A DNA stretch of 64,000 nt from Vibrio mediterranei (GTDB lineage Bacteria; Pseudomonadota; Gammaproteobacteria; Enterobacterales; Vibrionaceae). Positions 19,069 through 27,983 of the stretch are shown piece after piece. Numbering within the stretch: the stretch's first letter is position 1; each line of letters starts with the position of its first letter. Under the pieces are notes generated by a model that saw only the letters and a program-made list of their open reading frames with translations, made no database searches and was not told the origin of the DNA. The stretch covers positions 248,001 through 312,000 of the forward strand of contig NZ_FLLQ01000003.1 of NCBI RefSeq assembly GCF_900088415.1, given 5' to 3'. The translations under genes were made by a program, and so were the position numbers.

Positions 19069-20256
19069 ATGGCGAACCTTGAAGCAGCGTTGGCTGAGAT
19101 CAAACGTGGTGTTGACGAGCTAATTCCAGAAGAAGAACTGATTGCTAAGTTAAAAGAGGACCGTCCTCTACGCATCAAACTGGGTGCCGATCCTACAGCA
19201 CCAGATATTCACCTAGGTCACACAGTAATTTTGAATAAGTTACGTGCATTCCAAGACCTAGGTCATGATGTGACTTTCTTAATCGGTGACTTCACTGGTA
19301 TGGTTGGTGACCCAACGGGCAAAAACACGACGCGTCCACCGCTAACTCGTGAAGACGTTTTGCGTAACGCTGAAACGTACAAAGAGCAAGTGTTTAAGAT
19401 CCTAGATCCAGCGAAAACGACGATCGCATTTAACTCTGAGTGGCTATCAGAACTGGGTGCTGAGGGCATGATTCGCCTTGCAGCTAACCAAACTGTAGCT
19501 CGTATGCTAGAGCGTGATGACTTTAAAAAGCGCTATGGCAACAACCAGCCAATCGCAATTCATGAGTTTATGTATCCACTGCTACAAGGTTACGATTCAG
19601 TAGCGATGAAAACGGATGTAGAGCTTGGTGGTACAGACCAGAAGTTCAACCTATTAATGGGCCGTGAGCTTCAAAAATCACATGGTCAGAAACCACAGGT
19701 TGTGCTGACTATGCCGCTTCTAGTAGGTTTGGACGGCGAGAAGAAGATGTCCAAGTCTGCACACAACTACATTGGTGTCAGCGAAGCGCCGTCAGAGATG
19801 TTTGGTAAGATCATGTCTATCTCTGATGAGCTAATGTGGAGCTACTATGAGCTGCTGTCATTCCGTCCTCTAGGCGAGATTGAACAGTTCAAAGCCGATG
19901 TTGAGGGTGGCGCAAACCCTCGAGATATTAAGATTCTACTTGCGAAGGAAATCATCGCACGCTTCCATACTGAAGCGGATGCCGATGCGGCTGAGCAAGA
20001 GTTCATCAATCGTTTCCAAAAAGGTGCGATGCCGGATGAAATGCCAGAATTCGAATTCGAAGCAGGCCTTCCAATTGGTAACCTTTTAAAAGAAGCAGCA
20101 CTGGTTAACTCAACATCGGATGCAATGCGCATGATTCGTCAAGGCGCAGTGAAGATCGATGGCGAGAAAGTGGAAGATACTAAGCTAGTACCAGCTGCGG
20201 GCCAAGCGGTTTACCAAGTCGGTAAACGTAAGTTTGCTCGAGTGACACTGAAATAA
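19069..20256 (+). CDS. tyrS: Tyrosyl-tRNA synthetase
   Basis: A 395-residue class I aminoacyl-tRNA synthetase that charges tRNA-Tyr. The Rossmann-fold catalytic domain contains HLGH (residues 48-51, the HIGH motif), [13 protein letters not shown], and the KMSKS loop (residues 226-230). An S4 RNA-binding domain occupies the C-terminus (from about residue 330: [19 protein letters not shown]). The length is that of the TyrRS subclass of about 400 residues common in vibrios, distinct from the 424-residue E. coli type; vibrios may carry both. It ends before a set of small palindromes and a UUCG-type terminator. Confidence 0.93.
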   Translation: MANLEAALAEIKRGVDELIPEEELIAKLKEDRPLRIKLGADPTAPDIHLGHTVILNKLRAFQDLGHDVTFLIGDFTGMVGDPTGKNTTRPPLTREDVLRNAETYKEQVFKILDPAKTTIAFNSEWLSELGAEGMIRLAANQTVARMLERDDFKKRYGNNQPIAIHEFMYPLLQGYDSVAMKTDVELGGTDQKFNLLMGRELQKSHGQKPQVVLTMPLLVGLDGEKKMSKSAHNYIGVSEAPSEMFGKIMSISDELMWSYYELLSFRPLGEIEQFKADVEGGANPRDIKILLAKEIIARFHTEADADAAEQEFINRFQKGAMPDEMPEFEFEAGLPIGNLLKEAALVNSTSDAMRMIRQGAVKIDGEKVEDTKLVPAAGQAVYQVGKRKFARVTLK

Positions 20257-20285
20257 TCGGTGATATTGTAAGTGCATTAGTTAGC

Positions 20286-20364
20286 TCCCTGCCTGCGCAG
20301 GGATGACATCTCTAAGATAGAGGAGATGTCTAATATAGATGACATGCCTAAGGTAGATGGCATG
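20286..20364. repeat. Cluster of three small palindromes after tyrS, including a Vibrio-type intergenic repeat
   Basis: Three consecutive hairpins occur. TCCCTGC-CTGC-GCAGGGA (20286-20303) closely resembles the dispersed GTCATCCCTGCGCAGGCAGGGA-type elements common in vibrios. GACATCTC / GAGATGTC is at 20305-20330 and CATGCC / GGCATG at 20343-20364. The last part also has an imperfect unit of about 18 nt beginning TAAGATAGA, TAATATAGA and TAAGGTAGA. Confidence 0.6.
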
Positions 20365-20397
20365 ATTGAAATATTAGTGTGTGCTTGATGTGCTTTG

Positions 20398-20422
20398 AAA
20401 ACCTCCTTCGGGAGGTTTTTTT
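20398..20422 (+). terminator. tyrS terminator
   Basis: AAAACCTCC, a TTCG tetraloop and GGAGGTTTTTTT form a textbook intrinsic terminator with the extra-stable UUCG loop. Confidence 0.9.
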
Positions 20423-20451
20423 GTATGTGTCGAACACAATTTTACATACAT

Positions 20452-20481
20452 AAAAAAACAGACGCTTGCGCGTCTGTTTTT
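20452..20481 (-). terminator. grcA terminator
   Basis: AACAGACGC, TTGC loop and GCGTCTGTT, with seven A on the left that read as a T run on the minus strand. It starts 28 bp after the grcA stop. Confidence 0.85.
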
Positions 20482-20508
20482 CTGTATTTGCTTACATCAC
20501 GTCTCTAA

Positions 20509-20886
20509 TTATAGAGACTCAGTAAATGTACGAGCGATAACGTCACGTTGTTGTTCTGGAGTTAGCGAGTTAAAACGTACTGCGTAACCAGAAACACGGA
20601 TAGTTAGCTGTGGGTAGTTCTCTGGGTTAGCAACAGCGTCTTCTAGAGTTTCACGCTTAAGAACGTTTACGTTTAGGTGTTGGCCACCTTCGATGCGAGG
20701 TGCAGCTTCGATTGCTACTTCGCGGCTTTCGTATTCGCCTAAGTCGCTAACAGAGATAACTTGGTCAGCTTCAAAACCAGCATTTGCTGCAACGCAACGT
20801 GCTTCGTTTTTGTCACCGTCGATCAACCAGATTGAGTTTAGTAGATCGTCATTTGCTGCTTTAGTAATTTGGATACCTTGAATCAT
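20509..20886 (-). CDS. grcA: Autonomous glycyl radical cofactor
   Basis: A 125-residue small protein (YfiD in E. coli) that resembles the C-terminus of pyruvate formate-lyase. It can replace that part, including the glycyl radical, when PflB is damaged by oxygen. The C-terminal [20 protein letters not shown] segment holds the radical glycine. The ATG at 20886 is preferred over the GTG one codon upstream because AGGAG is then spaced about 6 nt away. Two FNR-like palindromes lie upstream, fitting anaerobic induction. Single-gene transcript with its own terminator. Confidence 0.95.
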   Translation of the reverse strand: MIQGIQITKAANDDLLNSIWLIDGDKNEARCVAANAGFEADQVISVSDLGEYESREVAIEAAPRIEGGQHLNVNVLKRETLEDAVANPENYPQLTIRVSGYAVRFNSLTPEQQRDVIARTFTESL

Positions 20887-20986
20887 CACTATCTCCTAAT
20901 CCACTTTCAGAGTGGCATTTTTGTGGTGTTAATTTTCAATTCTTGTCGAGCTGGCTTATATATAACCCGTTGTGGGTATTTTAGTA

Positions 20987-21057
20987 TTGATTTAGATCAA
21001 AATACAACAAAAAACATTAATGAAGTTGTGGTTAATTTCTTGATTGAAGTCAATCAA
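20987..21057 (-). promoter_or_regulatory. Tandem FNR-like sites upstream of grcA
   Basis: TTGATTTAGATCAA (20987-21000) is a perfect match to the FNR consensus TTGAT-N4-ATCAA. A second palindrome, TTGATTGAAGTCAATCAA (21040-21057), contains overlapping near-matches. Their centres are 55 bp apart. A TATATA sequence at about 20957-20964 fits a -10 placing the proximal site near -40. The remaining bases to nfo (21058-21258) show no other clear element. Confidence 0.75.
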
Positions 21058-21258
21058 ACCTTTAAAAATGGTGCTTTAAAATGATATTTTAATAATTAAA
21101 AATTATTTGAATTTGCATTTTGTAGTAATAAAACAACAAAATCGCCTTAAGAAGCTTGCTATTTAGGTAAAATCAATGGCTTCCATAACCAAAACTGAAA
21201 GTATAAGATCGCTAAATAACAGTTCAAAAACTGTGAACTCGATCAGGTAGTCAATCAT

Positions 21259-22110
21259 ATGAAAAAATTTATTGGTGCACATGTCTCCGCCGCTGGTGGG
21301 GTTGATAATGTGCCACAAAGGGCAAATGAAATCGGCGCGAACGCATTTGCACTTTTTACTAAGAATCAGCGACAGTGGGTGGCAAAACCGTTGACCGAAG
21401 AGGTTATCCAACGATTTAAATCGGAATGCCAAAAGTACGGCTTCCGTGCGGAACAAATTCTTCCGCACGACTCTTATCTCATTAACTTAGGTGCGCCGGA
21501 GTTGGATAAACTTGAAAAGTCTCGAGCTGCTTTTATCGATGAGATGGAGCGGTGCCAACAATTGGGGCTTACACTACTTAACTTTCATCCGGGAAGTCAT
21601 TTAAAAAAGTTGTCTGAGAGTGATTGTTTAGACCGTATTGCCGAATCCATTAACTTAGCGCATCAAGAAGTACCGGATGTCATCGCGGTCATTGAAAACA
21701 CCGCAGGTCAGGGCACTAACCTTGGCTGGCGCTTCGAACACTTAGCTCACATCATTGATAAGGTAGAAGATAAATCGAGGGTCGGCGTATGTCTTGATAC
21801 CTGTCATACCTTTACAGCTGGCTACGACTTACGAACTAAAGAGGCATGCGAGCACACATTTTCAGAGTTTGACCGAATTGTTGGCATGCACTATTTGCGA
21901 GCCATGCACCTTAATGATTCAAAGATCCCATTGGGAGGTAAGGTCGATAGGCATCACTCGCTTGGTAAAGGAGAGATTGGATGGGCGTGCTTTGAGTACA
22001 TCATGCAAGATCAACGATTTGATTCTATCCCACTGATTTTAGAAACAATAGAGCCCACTATTTGGCCTGATGAGATCCAACAATTGAGACATTTTTCAAT
22101 AAATTGCTGA
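21259..22110 (+). CDS. nfo: Endonuclease IV (AP endonuclease)
   Basis: A 283-residue TIM-barrel enzyme with three zinc ions that cuts 5' to abasic sites and trims 3' blocking groups in base excision repair. Recognisable blocks run in order: GAHVSAAGG at the N-terminus, [47 protein letters not shown] and AMHLNDSK, together providing the metal-binding His, Glu and Asp residues. The length equals the family norm (E. coli 285). It lies 350 bp upstream of ung, another base-excision repair gene, on the same strand. Confidence 0.96.
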   Translation: MKKFIGAHVSAAGGVDNVPQRANEIGANAFALFTKNQRQWVAKPLTEEVIQRFKSECQKYGFRAEQILPHDSYLINLGAPELDKLEKSRAAFIDEMERCQQLGLTLLNFHPGSHLKKLSESDCLDRIAESINLAHQEVPDVIAVIENTAGQGTNLGWRFEHLAHIIDKVEDKSRVGVCLDTCHTFTAGYDLRTKEACEHTFSEFDRIVGMHYLRAMHLNDSKIPLGGKVDRHHSLGKGEIGWACFEYIMQDQRFDSIPLILETIEPTIWPDEIQQLRHFSINC

Positions 22111-22206
22111 TTTTTTCGTGTGCTACATGGCATTTTGGCATCTTTCTTTCATACTATGTTACATGCATGTTGCATAAATGTGTGATTCGATAAGATAGGT
22201 GCCATT

Positions 22207-22329
22207 ATGACTCGTCCAGTAACTCCTAGACCAAATGCTACGCGTTCTACTCGCTTTCCGACCCCAAACCGACATATTCATGGTCAAGGTCATTACCGAA
22301 CACCGCAAATAAAGCATCCTAATCATTGA
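22207..22329 (+). CDS. Possible small basic protein (40 residues)
   Basis: An ATG-started frame between nfo and ung encodes 40 residues rich in Pro, Arg, Thr and His (MTRPVTPRPNATRSTRFP at the start) with no hydrophobic segment. A TAGGTG sequence about 7 nt upstream could serve as the ribosome site, and a TTGCAT / TAAGAT pair upstream could serve as a weak promoter. I do not recognise a family. It may be a real small protein or chance; conservation in related genomes would decide. The remainder of this spacer (22330-22428) shows nothing clear. Confidence 0.35.
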   Translation: MTRPVTPRPNATRSTRFPTPNRHIHGQGHYRTPQIKHPNH

Positions 22330-22428
22330 GCGATAAATAATATAATAAGCACTGCCTCTGGCGAGGAAAAGTGCATGGCGACACGCCAAATTGACAGTAG
22401 TGGTGACCCTTCGTTGAGTGATAGACTA

Positions 22429-22450
22429 CCTGAAGTATTCATCTTCAGGG
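22429..22450 (+). promoter_or_regulatory. Hairpin overlapping the ung ribosome-binding site
   Basis: CCTGAAG (22429-22435) pairs perfectly with CTTCAGG (22443-22449) around a 7-nt loop. The 3' arm contains most of the AGGG that would bind the ribosome 7 nt before the ung ATG, so folding could limit translation initiation. Confidence 0.4.
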
Positions 22451-22457
22451 ACCCACA

Positions 22458-23132
22458 ATGACAACACTCACATGGCACGACGTAATCGGTAATGAAAAGC
22501 AACAAGAGTACTTTCAACAGACCATGGCGTATGTTGAAGCACAGCGTACTCAAAGGAAGGCGATTTTCCCTCCTGCTCAAGATGTATTTAATGCGTTTCG
22601 ATTTACTGAGTTCTCGGATGTGAATGTGGTGATGTTGGGGCAAGATCCCTATCATGGACCTAATCAGGCTCACGGACTTTGTTTTTCCGTCTTACCAGGC
22701 GTAAAGACACCACCTTCTTTGGTCAATATGTATAAAGAGCTCGCTCAAGATATTGAGGGGTTTGAGATACCTGCGCACGGTTATCTGAAGAGCTGGGCAG
22801 AGCAAGGTGTGTTGATGTTAAACACGGTGTTGACTGTGGAGCAAGGGCAGGCACATTCTCATGCTAAATTAGGTTGGGAGACATTTACTGACCGAGTTAT
22901 AGAAGCTTTGAATCAGAACGGTGAAGGCATTGTCTTCCTGCTATGGGGTTCACATGCTCAAAAGAAAGGTAAGATGATAGACCGTAGTAAACATCACGTA
23001 TTGACTGCGCCTCATCCTTCCCCACTGTCTGCACACAGAGGCTTCTTCGGTAGCGGCCACTTTTCTAAAACAAATCAAATACTTCAAAGTATGGGTAAGC
23101 GACCTGTTGATTGGCAACCACGACTTGATTAA
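22458..23132 (+). CDS. ung: Uracil-DNA glycosylase
   Basis: A 224-residue family-1 enzyme that removes uracil from DNA. The water-activating Asp is in [17 protein letters not shown] (about residues 60-76), and the C-terminal [13 protein letters not shown] loop supplies the catalytic His and the minor-groove Leu. The length matches E. coli Ung (229). The ATG is preceded by AGGG partly held in a small hairpin. It is followed by a hemerythrin gene about 100 bp downstream, which is probably separately expressed. Confidence 0.96.
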   Translation: MTTLTWHDVIGNEKQQEYFQQTMAYVEAQRTQRKAIFPPAQDVFNAFRFTEFSDVNVVMLGQDPYHGPNQAHGLCFSVLPGVKTPPSLVNMYKELAQDIEGFEIPAHGYLKSWAEQGVLMLNTVLTVEQGQAHSHAKLGWETFTDRVIEALNQNGEGIVFLLWGSHAQKKGKMIDRSKHHVLTAPHPSPLSAHRGFFGSGHFSKTNQILQSMGKRPVDWQPRLD

Positions 23133-23232
23133 GCAATCTTAGTCAATTGGTGGTTTTTCGAGCACCCTCAAAACATGATCCTACTTTCTCTTATACACTT
23201 ACAAAGAGTATGGAAAATTAGGGAGAAGGATC

Positions 23233-23784
23233 ATGATGATCGAAAGGATTAGACGCGAGCATGGTTATATGGTGCGATTGCTCGCGATTTTAAATCGAAA
23301 ATTGCACTTACTAGAAAAAGAGCAGCCAATTAACTACAGTATCGTCAAAGAGATTGTCGATTACTTAGCCAATCATTCTGAAAAAATACATCACCCCAAA
23401 GAAGACATTCTTTATCACTACTTTATTGAAAAATACGGTGCTCAAGAACAAGTAGAGAACCTTGAGACCGACCATCTAGATCTCTCAGAGAAGACGCATG
23501 CTTTTCTAGATGTTGTCGAGATGATTCTCCAAGACTCAGTGGTGCCTCAAGAAGTATTCATGGGGCGTTTATCGGAGTTTATTCAAGACCAAAAACGCCA
23601 CCTTGATTTGGAAGAACAATCCGTACTGCCTTTGATCGAAAAACGGTTTACTACCCAAGATTGGCAAGTAGTGGAAAGCCAATGGACGGTGACTGAAGAC
23701 GACCCGGTCTTTGGTGATACGATAGCTGACCGTTACAAACAGCTAGCTGCTCGCGTCAGGCAAAATGATGTCGAAAGTGTTTAG
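23233..23784 (+). CDS. Hemerythrin HHE domain-containing protein
   Basis: A 183-residue four-helix-bundle protein. The iron-binding histidine/acid pattern of the hemerythrin fold is visible: RREHGYMVRLL near the N-terminus, HSEKIHHPKEDILY, the central HLDLSEKTH, and HLDLEEQSVLPLIEKRF. Members bind a di-iron centre and are linked to oxygen or nitric oxide sensing or to iron-centre repair (YtfE-like), but this one lacks the YtfE N-terminal domain. A strong ribosome site (AGGGAGAAGG) precedes the two ATG codons. Monocistronic, ending at a bidirectional terminator. Exact role unknown. Confidence 0.85.
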   Translation: MMIERIRREHGYMVRLLAILNRKLHLLEKEQPINYSIVKEIVDYLANHSEKIHHPKEDILYHYFIEKYGAQEQVENLETDHLDLSEKTHAFLDVVEMILQDSVVPQEVFMGRLSEFIQDQKRHLDLEEQSVLPLIEKRFTTQDWQVVESQWTVTEDDPVFGDTIADRYKQLAARVRQNDVESV

Positions 23785-23812
23785 TTTTGACATTTGGAAA
23801 TGAAAGAACAAT

Positions 23813-23841
23813 AAAAAACCCAAGCTGAGCTTGGGTTTTTT
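23813..23841. terminator. Bidirectional terminator between the hemerythrin gene and the TonB operon
   Basis: AAAAAACCCAAG, a CTGAG loop and CTTGGGTTTTTT, symmetrical with T runs on both strands, lies between two convergent genes. Confidence 0.9.
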
Positions 23842-23845
23842 ATTG

Positions 23846-25033
23846 TTAGCGAGGTTGACTCATTTGTTCTAAATACTGCAACCAGTCTGCGGTTTGTGTG
23901 GTTGGCTTTTCTCTATGCGCTGCTTGAGCTACCTTGGTCGCCTTGGCGTAATCTTTCAGGCCCACATAGGCTCTCACTTGCAGTAACAGTTTCTCTTGTT
24001 GATTAATGCCAGTGACTTTATTGAGCGAACTTAGCGCCTGATTGAATGCGCCTTGCTGAAGCTCCAACCTTGCCACCTCTTCATAGTACTTACCATTAAG
24101 CCTTGCTGCAGCTAGCCAAGCCGTTTGAGCGTTGGACCACTCACGAGCCATTTGCCAATGCCTTGCCTGCTTGATAATGGTGTCAATATCGCTCTCTTTA
24201 ACTTGTAAATTGGCATAGGACTCAGCAGCCTTCTCGGGAATACCTTGCTGAGAATAAAGCTGAGCTTTGCTGACCTGAAGATTCTCTGGTAACTCAATAC
24301 CAGCGCGTTCGGCGGATACTAAGGTTGCCAGTGCCAATTTGTACTGCCTAGTTTGCATATAGAGTGAGCTCAACTGCTGCCACCACATTAGGTTATCCGG
24401 CTGTAACGCCAATAACTTTTGTGTCGTCAAAATCGCACTCTTCAAGCGTTTTAACTGCATCTCACCCGTTAATTGCAAACTTAATGGCTGTAGCTTAGGG
24501 GTATTGTCACGCCTGTGATATTCATTAATTGCCGCCAATAAAGGTTTCCATTGCTGCAATAAGTAATGAGTTCGCGCTTTATTGAGCCATACTCCGGTGA
24601 TTTGGTCTTTGCTGATGTTGTTTGCTTCAGCGGTTTTGGTCAGCTGATTGAAGTGCACTAAGGCCTGTTCAGGTTTATCTTCAGAGAGTAAAAGTTCTGC
24701 CAGCATACGTTCCGTTTGCCAACCTTGTTCATCTTCGAATGCCCCCGTATTCACGGCTATTTGCAGCTGTTTAACGGCTTTGTCAGCTTGTTCAGCTTGC
24801 CAATAATAGATGCCTAGCATACGTGCCACATACGCTTTGTCGTAATTGGCACTCGGCTTCAGTCCTTCTAAAAGCTTAATGGCTTCGCTTAGTTTATCCT
24901 CTTGCTCCAGCTCATAGGCCTTGGAAACTTGCGTTGCTGTTCGCATACCAAGTTGCGGGGCAGCAGCTACGCTAGTGGTCACTAAGAGACTGCTCAGAGC
25001 TAGGGCGGAGATAACAAATAGACGCTTTATCAT
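23846..25033 (-). CDS. TPR protein of the TtpC-type TonB system
   Basis: A 395-residue exported protein with a signal peptide (about residues 1-24, LFVISALALSSLLVTTSVAAA). The rest consists of tetratricopeptide-like helix pairs, for example AYVARMLGIYYWQAEQADKAV and LMWWQQLSSLYMQTRQYKLAL. It is the last gene of a six-gene operon and overlaps tonB by 4 bp (ATGA). The same gene order (DUF3450, TtpC, ExbB, ExbD, TonB, TPR) is found in the V. cholerae TonB2 locus. The protein is presumably a periplasmic scaffold of that complex; its function is not established. Confidence 0.82.
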   Translation of the reverse strand: MIKRLFVISALALSSLLVTTSVAAAPQLGMRTATQVSKAYELEQEDKLSEAIKLLEGLKPSANYDKAYVARMLGIYYWQAEQADKAVKQLQIAVNTGAFEDEQGWQTERMLAELLLSEDKPEQALVHFNQLTKTAEANNISKDQITGVWLNKARTHYLLQQWKPLLAAINEYHRRDNTPKLQPLSLQLTGEMQLKRLKSAILTTQKLLALQPDNLMWWQQLSSLYMQTRQYKLALATLVSAERAGIELPENLQVSKAQLYSQQGIPEKAAESYANLQVKESDIDTIIKQARHWQMAREWSNAQTAWLAAARLNGKYYEEVARLELQQGAFNQALSSLNKVTGINQQEKLLLQVRAYVGLKDYAKATKVAQAAHREKPTTQTADWLQYLEQMSQPR

Positions 25034-25656
25034 TGATTCAACTTAAACTCTAATTTGACGGTTTGGCCGATGCGCGGAGTCGCTTTGCCATTCACAATCA
25101 TCGGTTGATATTTCCATTGTTTAAGCGCCACCATCGCCTCACGTTCAAACATTCGTCTTGGTTTTGCTTCTACCACTTGAACATCCGTCGGGCGACCACT
25201 TTCATCGATAGTAAAAGACATCACCACATAACCTTCGACATTACGCTGTAATGCGCGACGCGGATAGCGAGGCTCCTTACGGTGTAATGGCATGACCTGC
25301 TGGTTTTGACCTATATCTGGAACGGTTGGAGCATTGAGCGCCACGCCCGCCACTTGAGTTGAAATAGCGATGTTGGGTAGTTGCGGTGTACTTGGGGTTT
25401 GTACACTTGATACCTGTGAGCTTTGCTCTACCACCGCTGCCGAAGGCGGCGTTGAAGGCATTTTGGGTGGCTCAGGGAGCACACGTTGGCGCCTTGCTGT
25501 TTCACTATCTGGTTCCACCATAACTAAATCATAACTCAGCCTTGGCTTATCATCAGGCTTAGCTTTAGGCCCAATATCGATCATCCAACTCATAAAAGAG
25601 AACAGGGCAAAAGCTAACGCAGCTGCAAGTGGGACACTAGCCAGTAGTCGAACCAT
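25030..25656 (-). CDS. tonB: TonB energy-transducing protein (TonB2/TonB3 type)
   Basis: A 208-residue TonB. A single N-terminal membrane helix (about residues 5-26, ASVPLAAALAFALFSFMSWMI) is followed by a short proline-rich periplasmic stretch and the C-terminal TonB domain with the RYPRRALQRNVEGYVVMSFTIDESGRP block. It is shorter in the Pro-rich linker than E. coli TonB, as is typical for the Vibrio TonB2 type that needs TtpC. It transfers ion-motive-force energy to outer-membrane receptors. One-base overlap with exbD and 4-bp overlap with the TPR gene indicate translational coupling. Confidence 0.92.
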   Translation of the reverse strand: MVRLLASVPLAAALAFALFSFMSWMIDIGPKAKPDDKPRLSYDLVMVEPDSETARRQRVLPEPPKMPSTPPSAAVVEQSSQVSSVQTPSTPQLPNIAISTQVAGVALNAPTVPDIGQNQQVMPLHRKEPRYPRRALQRNVEGYVVMSFTIDESGRPTDVQVVEAKPRRMFEREAMVALKQWKYQPMIVNGKATPRIGQTVKLEFKLNQ

Positions 25657-26060
25657 TATGGGCTCTCCGTCGCCAACGCAATTTTCGTGACACCTGCTCC
25701 TTTAGCGCTGTCCATCACCTCTACCACAGTGCCATTGAAAGCGTGCTTGTCAGCCTGAATTACCATCGAAGCATTAGGTTGTTCTAACAACAGTTTCTCA
25801 ATTGTTGCTTGCACACGTTCAACGTCCACGCGACGTTTATCAATGTAGATATCGTTAGCGGAAGTAATGGCCACAAAGATCCCTGCATCTTTCTGGCTAA
25901 CGGCGTGGCTTGCCTGTGGTCGATTAACATCAACACCAGACTCACGAACGAATGAACTGGTGACAATAAAGAAGATCAACATGATAAATACAATATCGAG
26001 CATTGACGTCATATCGATATTGGCTTCTTCGGTCTGTTTTCTACGATGACCTAATCTCAT
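25656..26060 (-). CDS. exbD: Biopolymer transport protein ExbD
   Basis: A 134-residue component of the TonB energising complex. Short cytoplasmic N-terminus (MRLGHRRKQTEEANIDMTSMLD), one membrane helix (about residues 20-40) with the conserved Asp in the MLDIVFIMLIFFIVTSSF segment that carries protons, then a periplasmic domain. It overlaps exbB by 4 bp (ATGA) and tonB by one base. Works with ExbB and TtpC in the inner membrane. Confidence 0.94.
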   Translation of the reverse strand: MRLGHRRKQTEEANIDMTSMLDIVFIMLIFFIVTSSFVRESGVDVNRPQASHAVSQKDAGIFVAITSANDIYIDKRRVDVERVQATIEKLLLEQPNASMVIQADKHAFNGTVVEVMDSAKGAGVTKIALATESP

Positions 26061-26635
26061 TGAGAGTCTCCTGAGTGAGCCGCATTGGAAGACAAGTGAC
26101 GTTCACTTCTAAGTAACTGTTCAAGTTGAAGTAGGCTTTTGCTACTCCATTTTTGAATACGTGAATAGGCGAGCATGCCTGAGAGTGCGGCGACCATGCC
26201 TGCCATAGTCGGAATCGTCGCCATTGAAATACCAGCTGCCATTAAGCGAGGCTGCGCGCTACCTTGAGCGGCCAGGGTATCAAATACTGTGATCATACCG
26301 GTGACAGTTCCAAGTAGTCCTAGCATGGGACACAAGCTAAGTAGGCACTTCAGCAAGTTTAAGTTTTGCTTAAGCTTATTCTCTGCTTCACTTAGCATGG
26401 CATTGCGCTGTGACTGAGCGTACCAAGAGTAATGATCTTGGCGTGCTACCCATTTCTCAACCCAGCTTTTTTTCTCGGTAGGAAAGACCTTGGCGAAATA
26501 GATCACTCGTTCAAAGGCCACTAACCAAAAAATAAACACCACCGCGGCGAGCCACCATAATACTGGCCCACCTTGCGTCATAAACTGGTTCAGATGCTCG
26601 CTACCGGGTAGCCAACTGAATAGGTTATGCGGCAT
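26057..26635 (-). CDS. exbB: Biopolymer transport protein ExbB (ExbB2 type)
   Basis: A 192-residue inner-membrane MotA/TolQ/ExbB protein with three membrane segments. The start is placed at the ATG of MPHNLFSWLPGSEHL, which overlaps the ttpC end by 11 bp; the reading frame is open further upstream, but that part lies inside ttpC and lacks family similarity. The CPMLGLLGTVTGMITVFD segment and the following MATIPTMAGMVAALSGML helix are diagnostic. Together with ExbD it forms the proton channel driving TonB. Confidence 0.92.
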   Translation of the reverse strand: MPHNLFSWLPGSEHLNQFMTQGGPVLWWLAAVVFIFWLVAFERVIYFAKVFPTEKKSWVEKWVARQDHYSWYAQSQRNAMLSEAENKLKQNLNLLKCLLSLCPMLGLLGTVTGMITVFDTLAAQGSAQPRLMAAGISMATIPTMAGMVAALSGMLAYSRIQKWSSKSLLQLEQLLRSERHLSSNAAHSGDSQ

Positions 26636-27983
26636 ACGCTTCCTTATGCTCAACGGTTTGAACTTCGGCTTGCTCTGCAACAAGACCAACACTCTGACGT
26701 TCTAGGATATTGCGAATCGTTTCGGCCTTAGAACTCAGTAAGTTGTGAGCAAGAAGTAGTGGCATCGCAGTAATCAGACCGAGTACGGTTGTGACCAATG
26801 CCATAGAGATACCACCCGCCATGACGCGAGGCTCGGCATTACCAAACTGGGTAATAACTTGGAAGGTTTCGATCATACCGGTAACTGTACCTAACAGACC
26901 TAGCATTGGTGCCAGAGCTGCCAATAGCTTAAGCATGCTCAGACCACGTTCAAGGTGCTGCTGCTCATCCATGATGGACTCAAGCAGTCGTAGCTCAAGT
27001 GCTTCAACATGAAGCTGTTTCTCGCTGTTGTAGACGCTAAGAACACGGCCTAGTGGGTTATCAGTAGGGGTGTTCGGTGATTTTAGTTGTTTGTTGATCT
27101 TTTGCTCAGTGGTAATCAGAACAGCTGCTCGATATAGAGCGATGATCATGCCTAGAGCAAAGAGCCCTGCAATGATCTTACCGACAATACCACCGTGTTC
27201 GAATCGCTCGGCTAAGGTCGGGTTATCCGCCAGCTGCTTGTAGATATCACCACGGCTTGGGTCGATAAGGGCGGCTGTTTGGCCTGTCACAATACCAGCA
27301 GCATCTGCTGAGGTGGGAACGTTTTTAGGAAGGCGAGGGAAATCACTGGCCAACTTGCCATCCCAATCAATAGGACCATGGTCCGACAGTAAAGCAAAGT
27401 TGCCTAAACGAACCGCATCGAGTTGGGTGATTTCACCGTTACCCGCAACAAAGGGAACTTGGACGTTGGCGTAGGTCGCGCTGGTGGCTATTTGGGCTTG
27501 ATAAGCACGCCACAGTCCCGTCAGCTCCTGAATGGATGGCAATGTTTTCGCCGCGACGATACCATTGATGTCAGCGATTTGCTTAGCTTGCTCAGTATTG
27601 GCGACAGAATGATCGAGTTCCACTTGAAGCTCTTTGGCTGATTGTCTGACTACGCCAAACAGTTCACCTAAACTGCCTGTTTCTAAATGCAGCTTCTTTT
27701 GTTGCTCTGCTAAGGTACGTTCATTATCAGAAAATGCAGTGCTGAGCGATTCAATGCTTGCGTCCAGTTGAGCTTTACGTTTCTCGAGTTCAGCTTTACG
27801 GGTCGCTAGTTGCTGCTCTTGCTTCTTAAACTCAGCTTCACGGTTTGCATTGTGCTGACTCTCTTGTTGCTGAGCAGTTTTGGCTTTTGAAGTTAGACTC
27901 TCTGCGGCTAAAGAAGGTTGTGCTAATCCAAGGCTTAGCAGCGCAACCATAAGCGGAAATTTATGCAATGATAACGTACGCAT
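26625..27983 (-). CDS. ttpC: TonB system protein TtpC (large MotA/TolQ/ExbB homologue)
   Basis: A 452-residue protein. A signal peptide (about residues 1-26, ending LAQPSLAA) is followed by a long coiled coil (about 30-110, Gln/Glu/Lys-rich), a periplasmic domain, a membrane helix near residue 270 (KIIAGLFALGMIIALY), and a C-terminal TolQ-like domain with LAPMLGLLGTVTGMIETF. In V. anguillarum and V. cholerae TtpC is needed for TonB2-dependent siderophore uptake. It overlaps the upstream DUF3450 gene by one base. The ExbB of this operon has the same LGLLGTVTGMI motif, a likely ancient duplication. Confidence 0.9.
   Translation of the reverse strand: MRTLSLHKFPLMVALLSLGLAQPSLAAESLTSKAKTAQQQESQHNANREAEFKKQEQQLATRKAELEKRKAQLDASIESLSTAFSDNERTLAEQQKKLHLETGSLGELFGVVRQSAKELQVELDHSVANTEQAKQIADINGIVAAKTLPSIQELTGLWRAYQAQIATSATYANVQVPFVAGNGEITQLDAVRLGNFALLSDHGPIDWDGKLASDFPRLPKNVPTSADAAGIVTGQTAALIDPSRGDIYKQLADNPTLAERFEHGGIVGKIIAGLFALGMIIALYRAAVLITTEQKINKQLKSPNTPTDNPLGRVLSVYNSEKQLHVEALELRLLESIMDEQQHLERGLSMLKLLAALAPMLGLLGTVTGMIETFQVITQFGNAEPRVMAGGISMALVTTVLGLITAMPLLLAHNLLSSKAETIRNILERQSVGLVAEQAEVQTVEHKEAYAA

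Noticed and set aside
21163..21468. 101-codon antisense frame over the nfo start
   Set aside because: It overlaps a well-supported gene on the other strand and has no family similarity.
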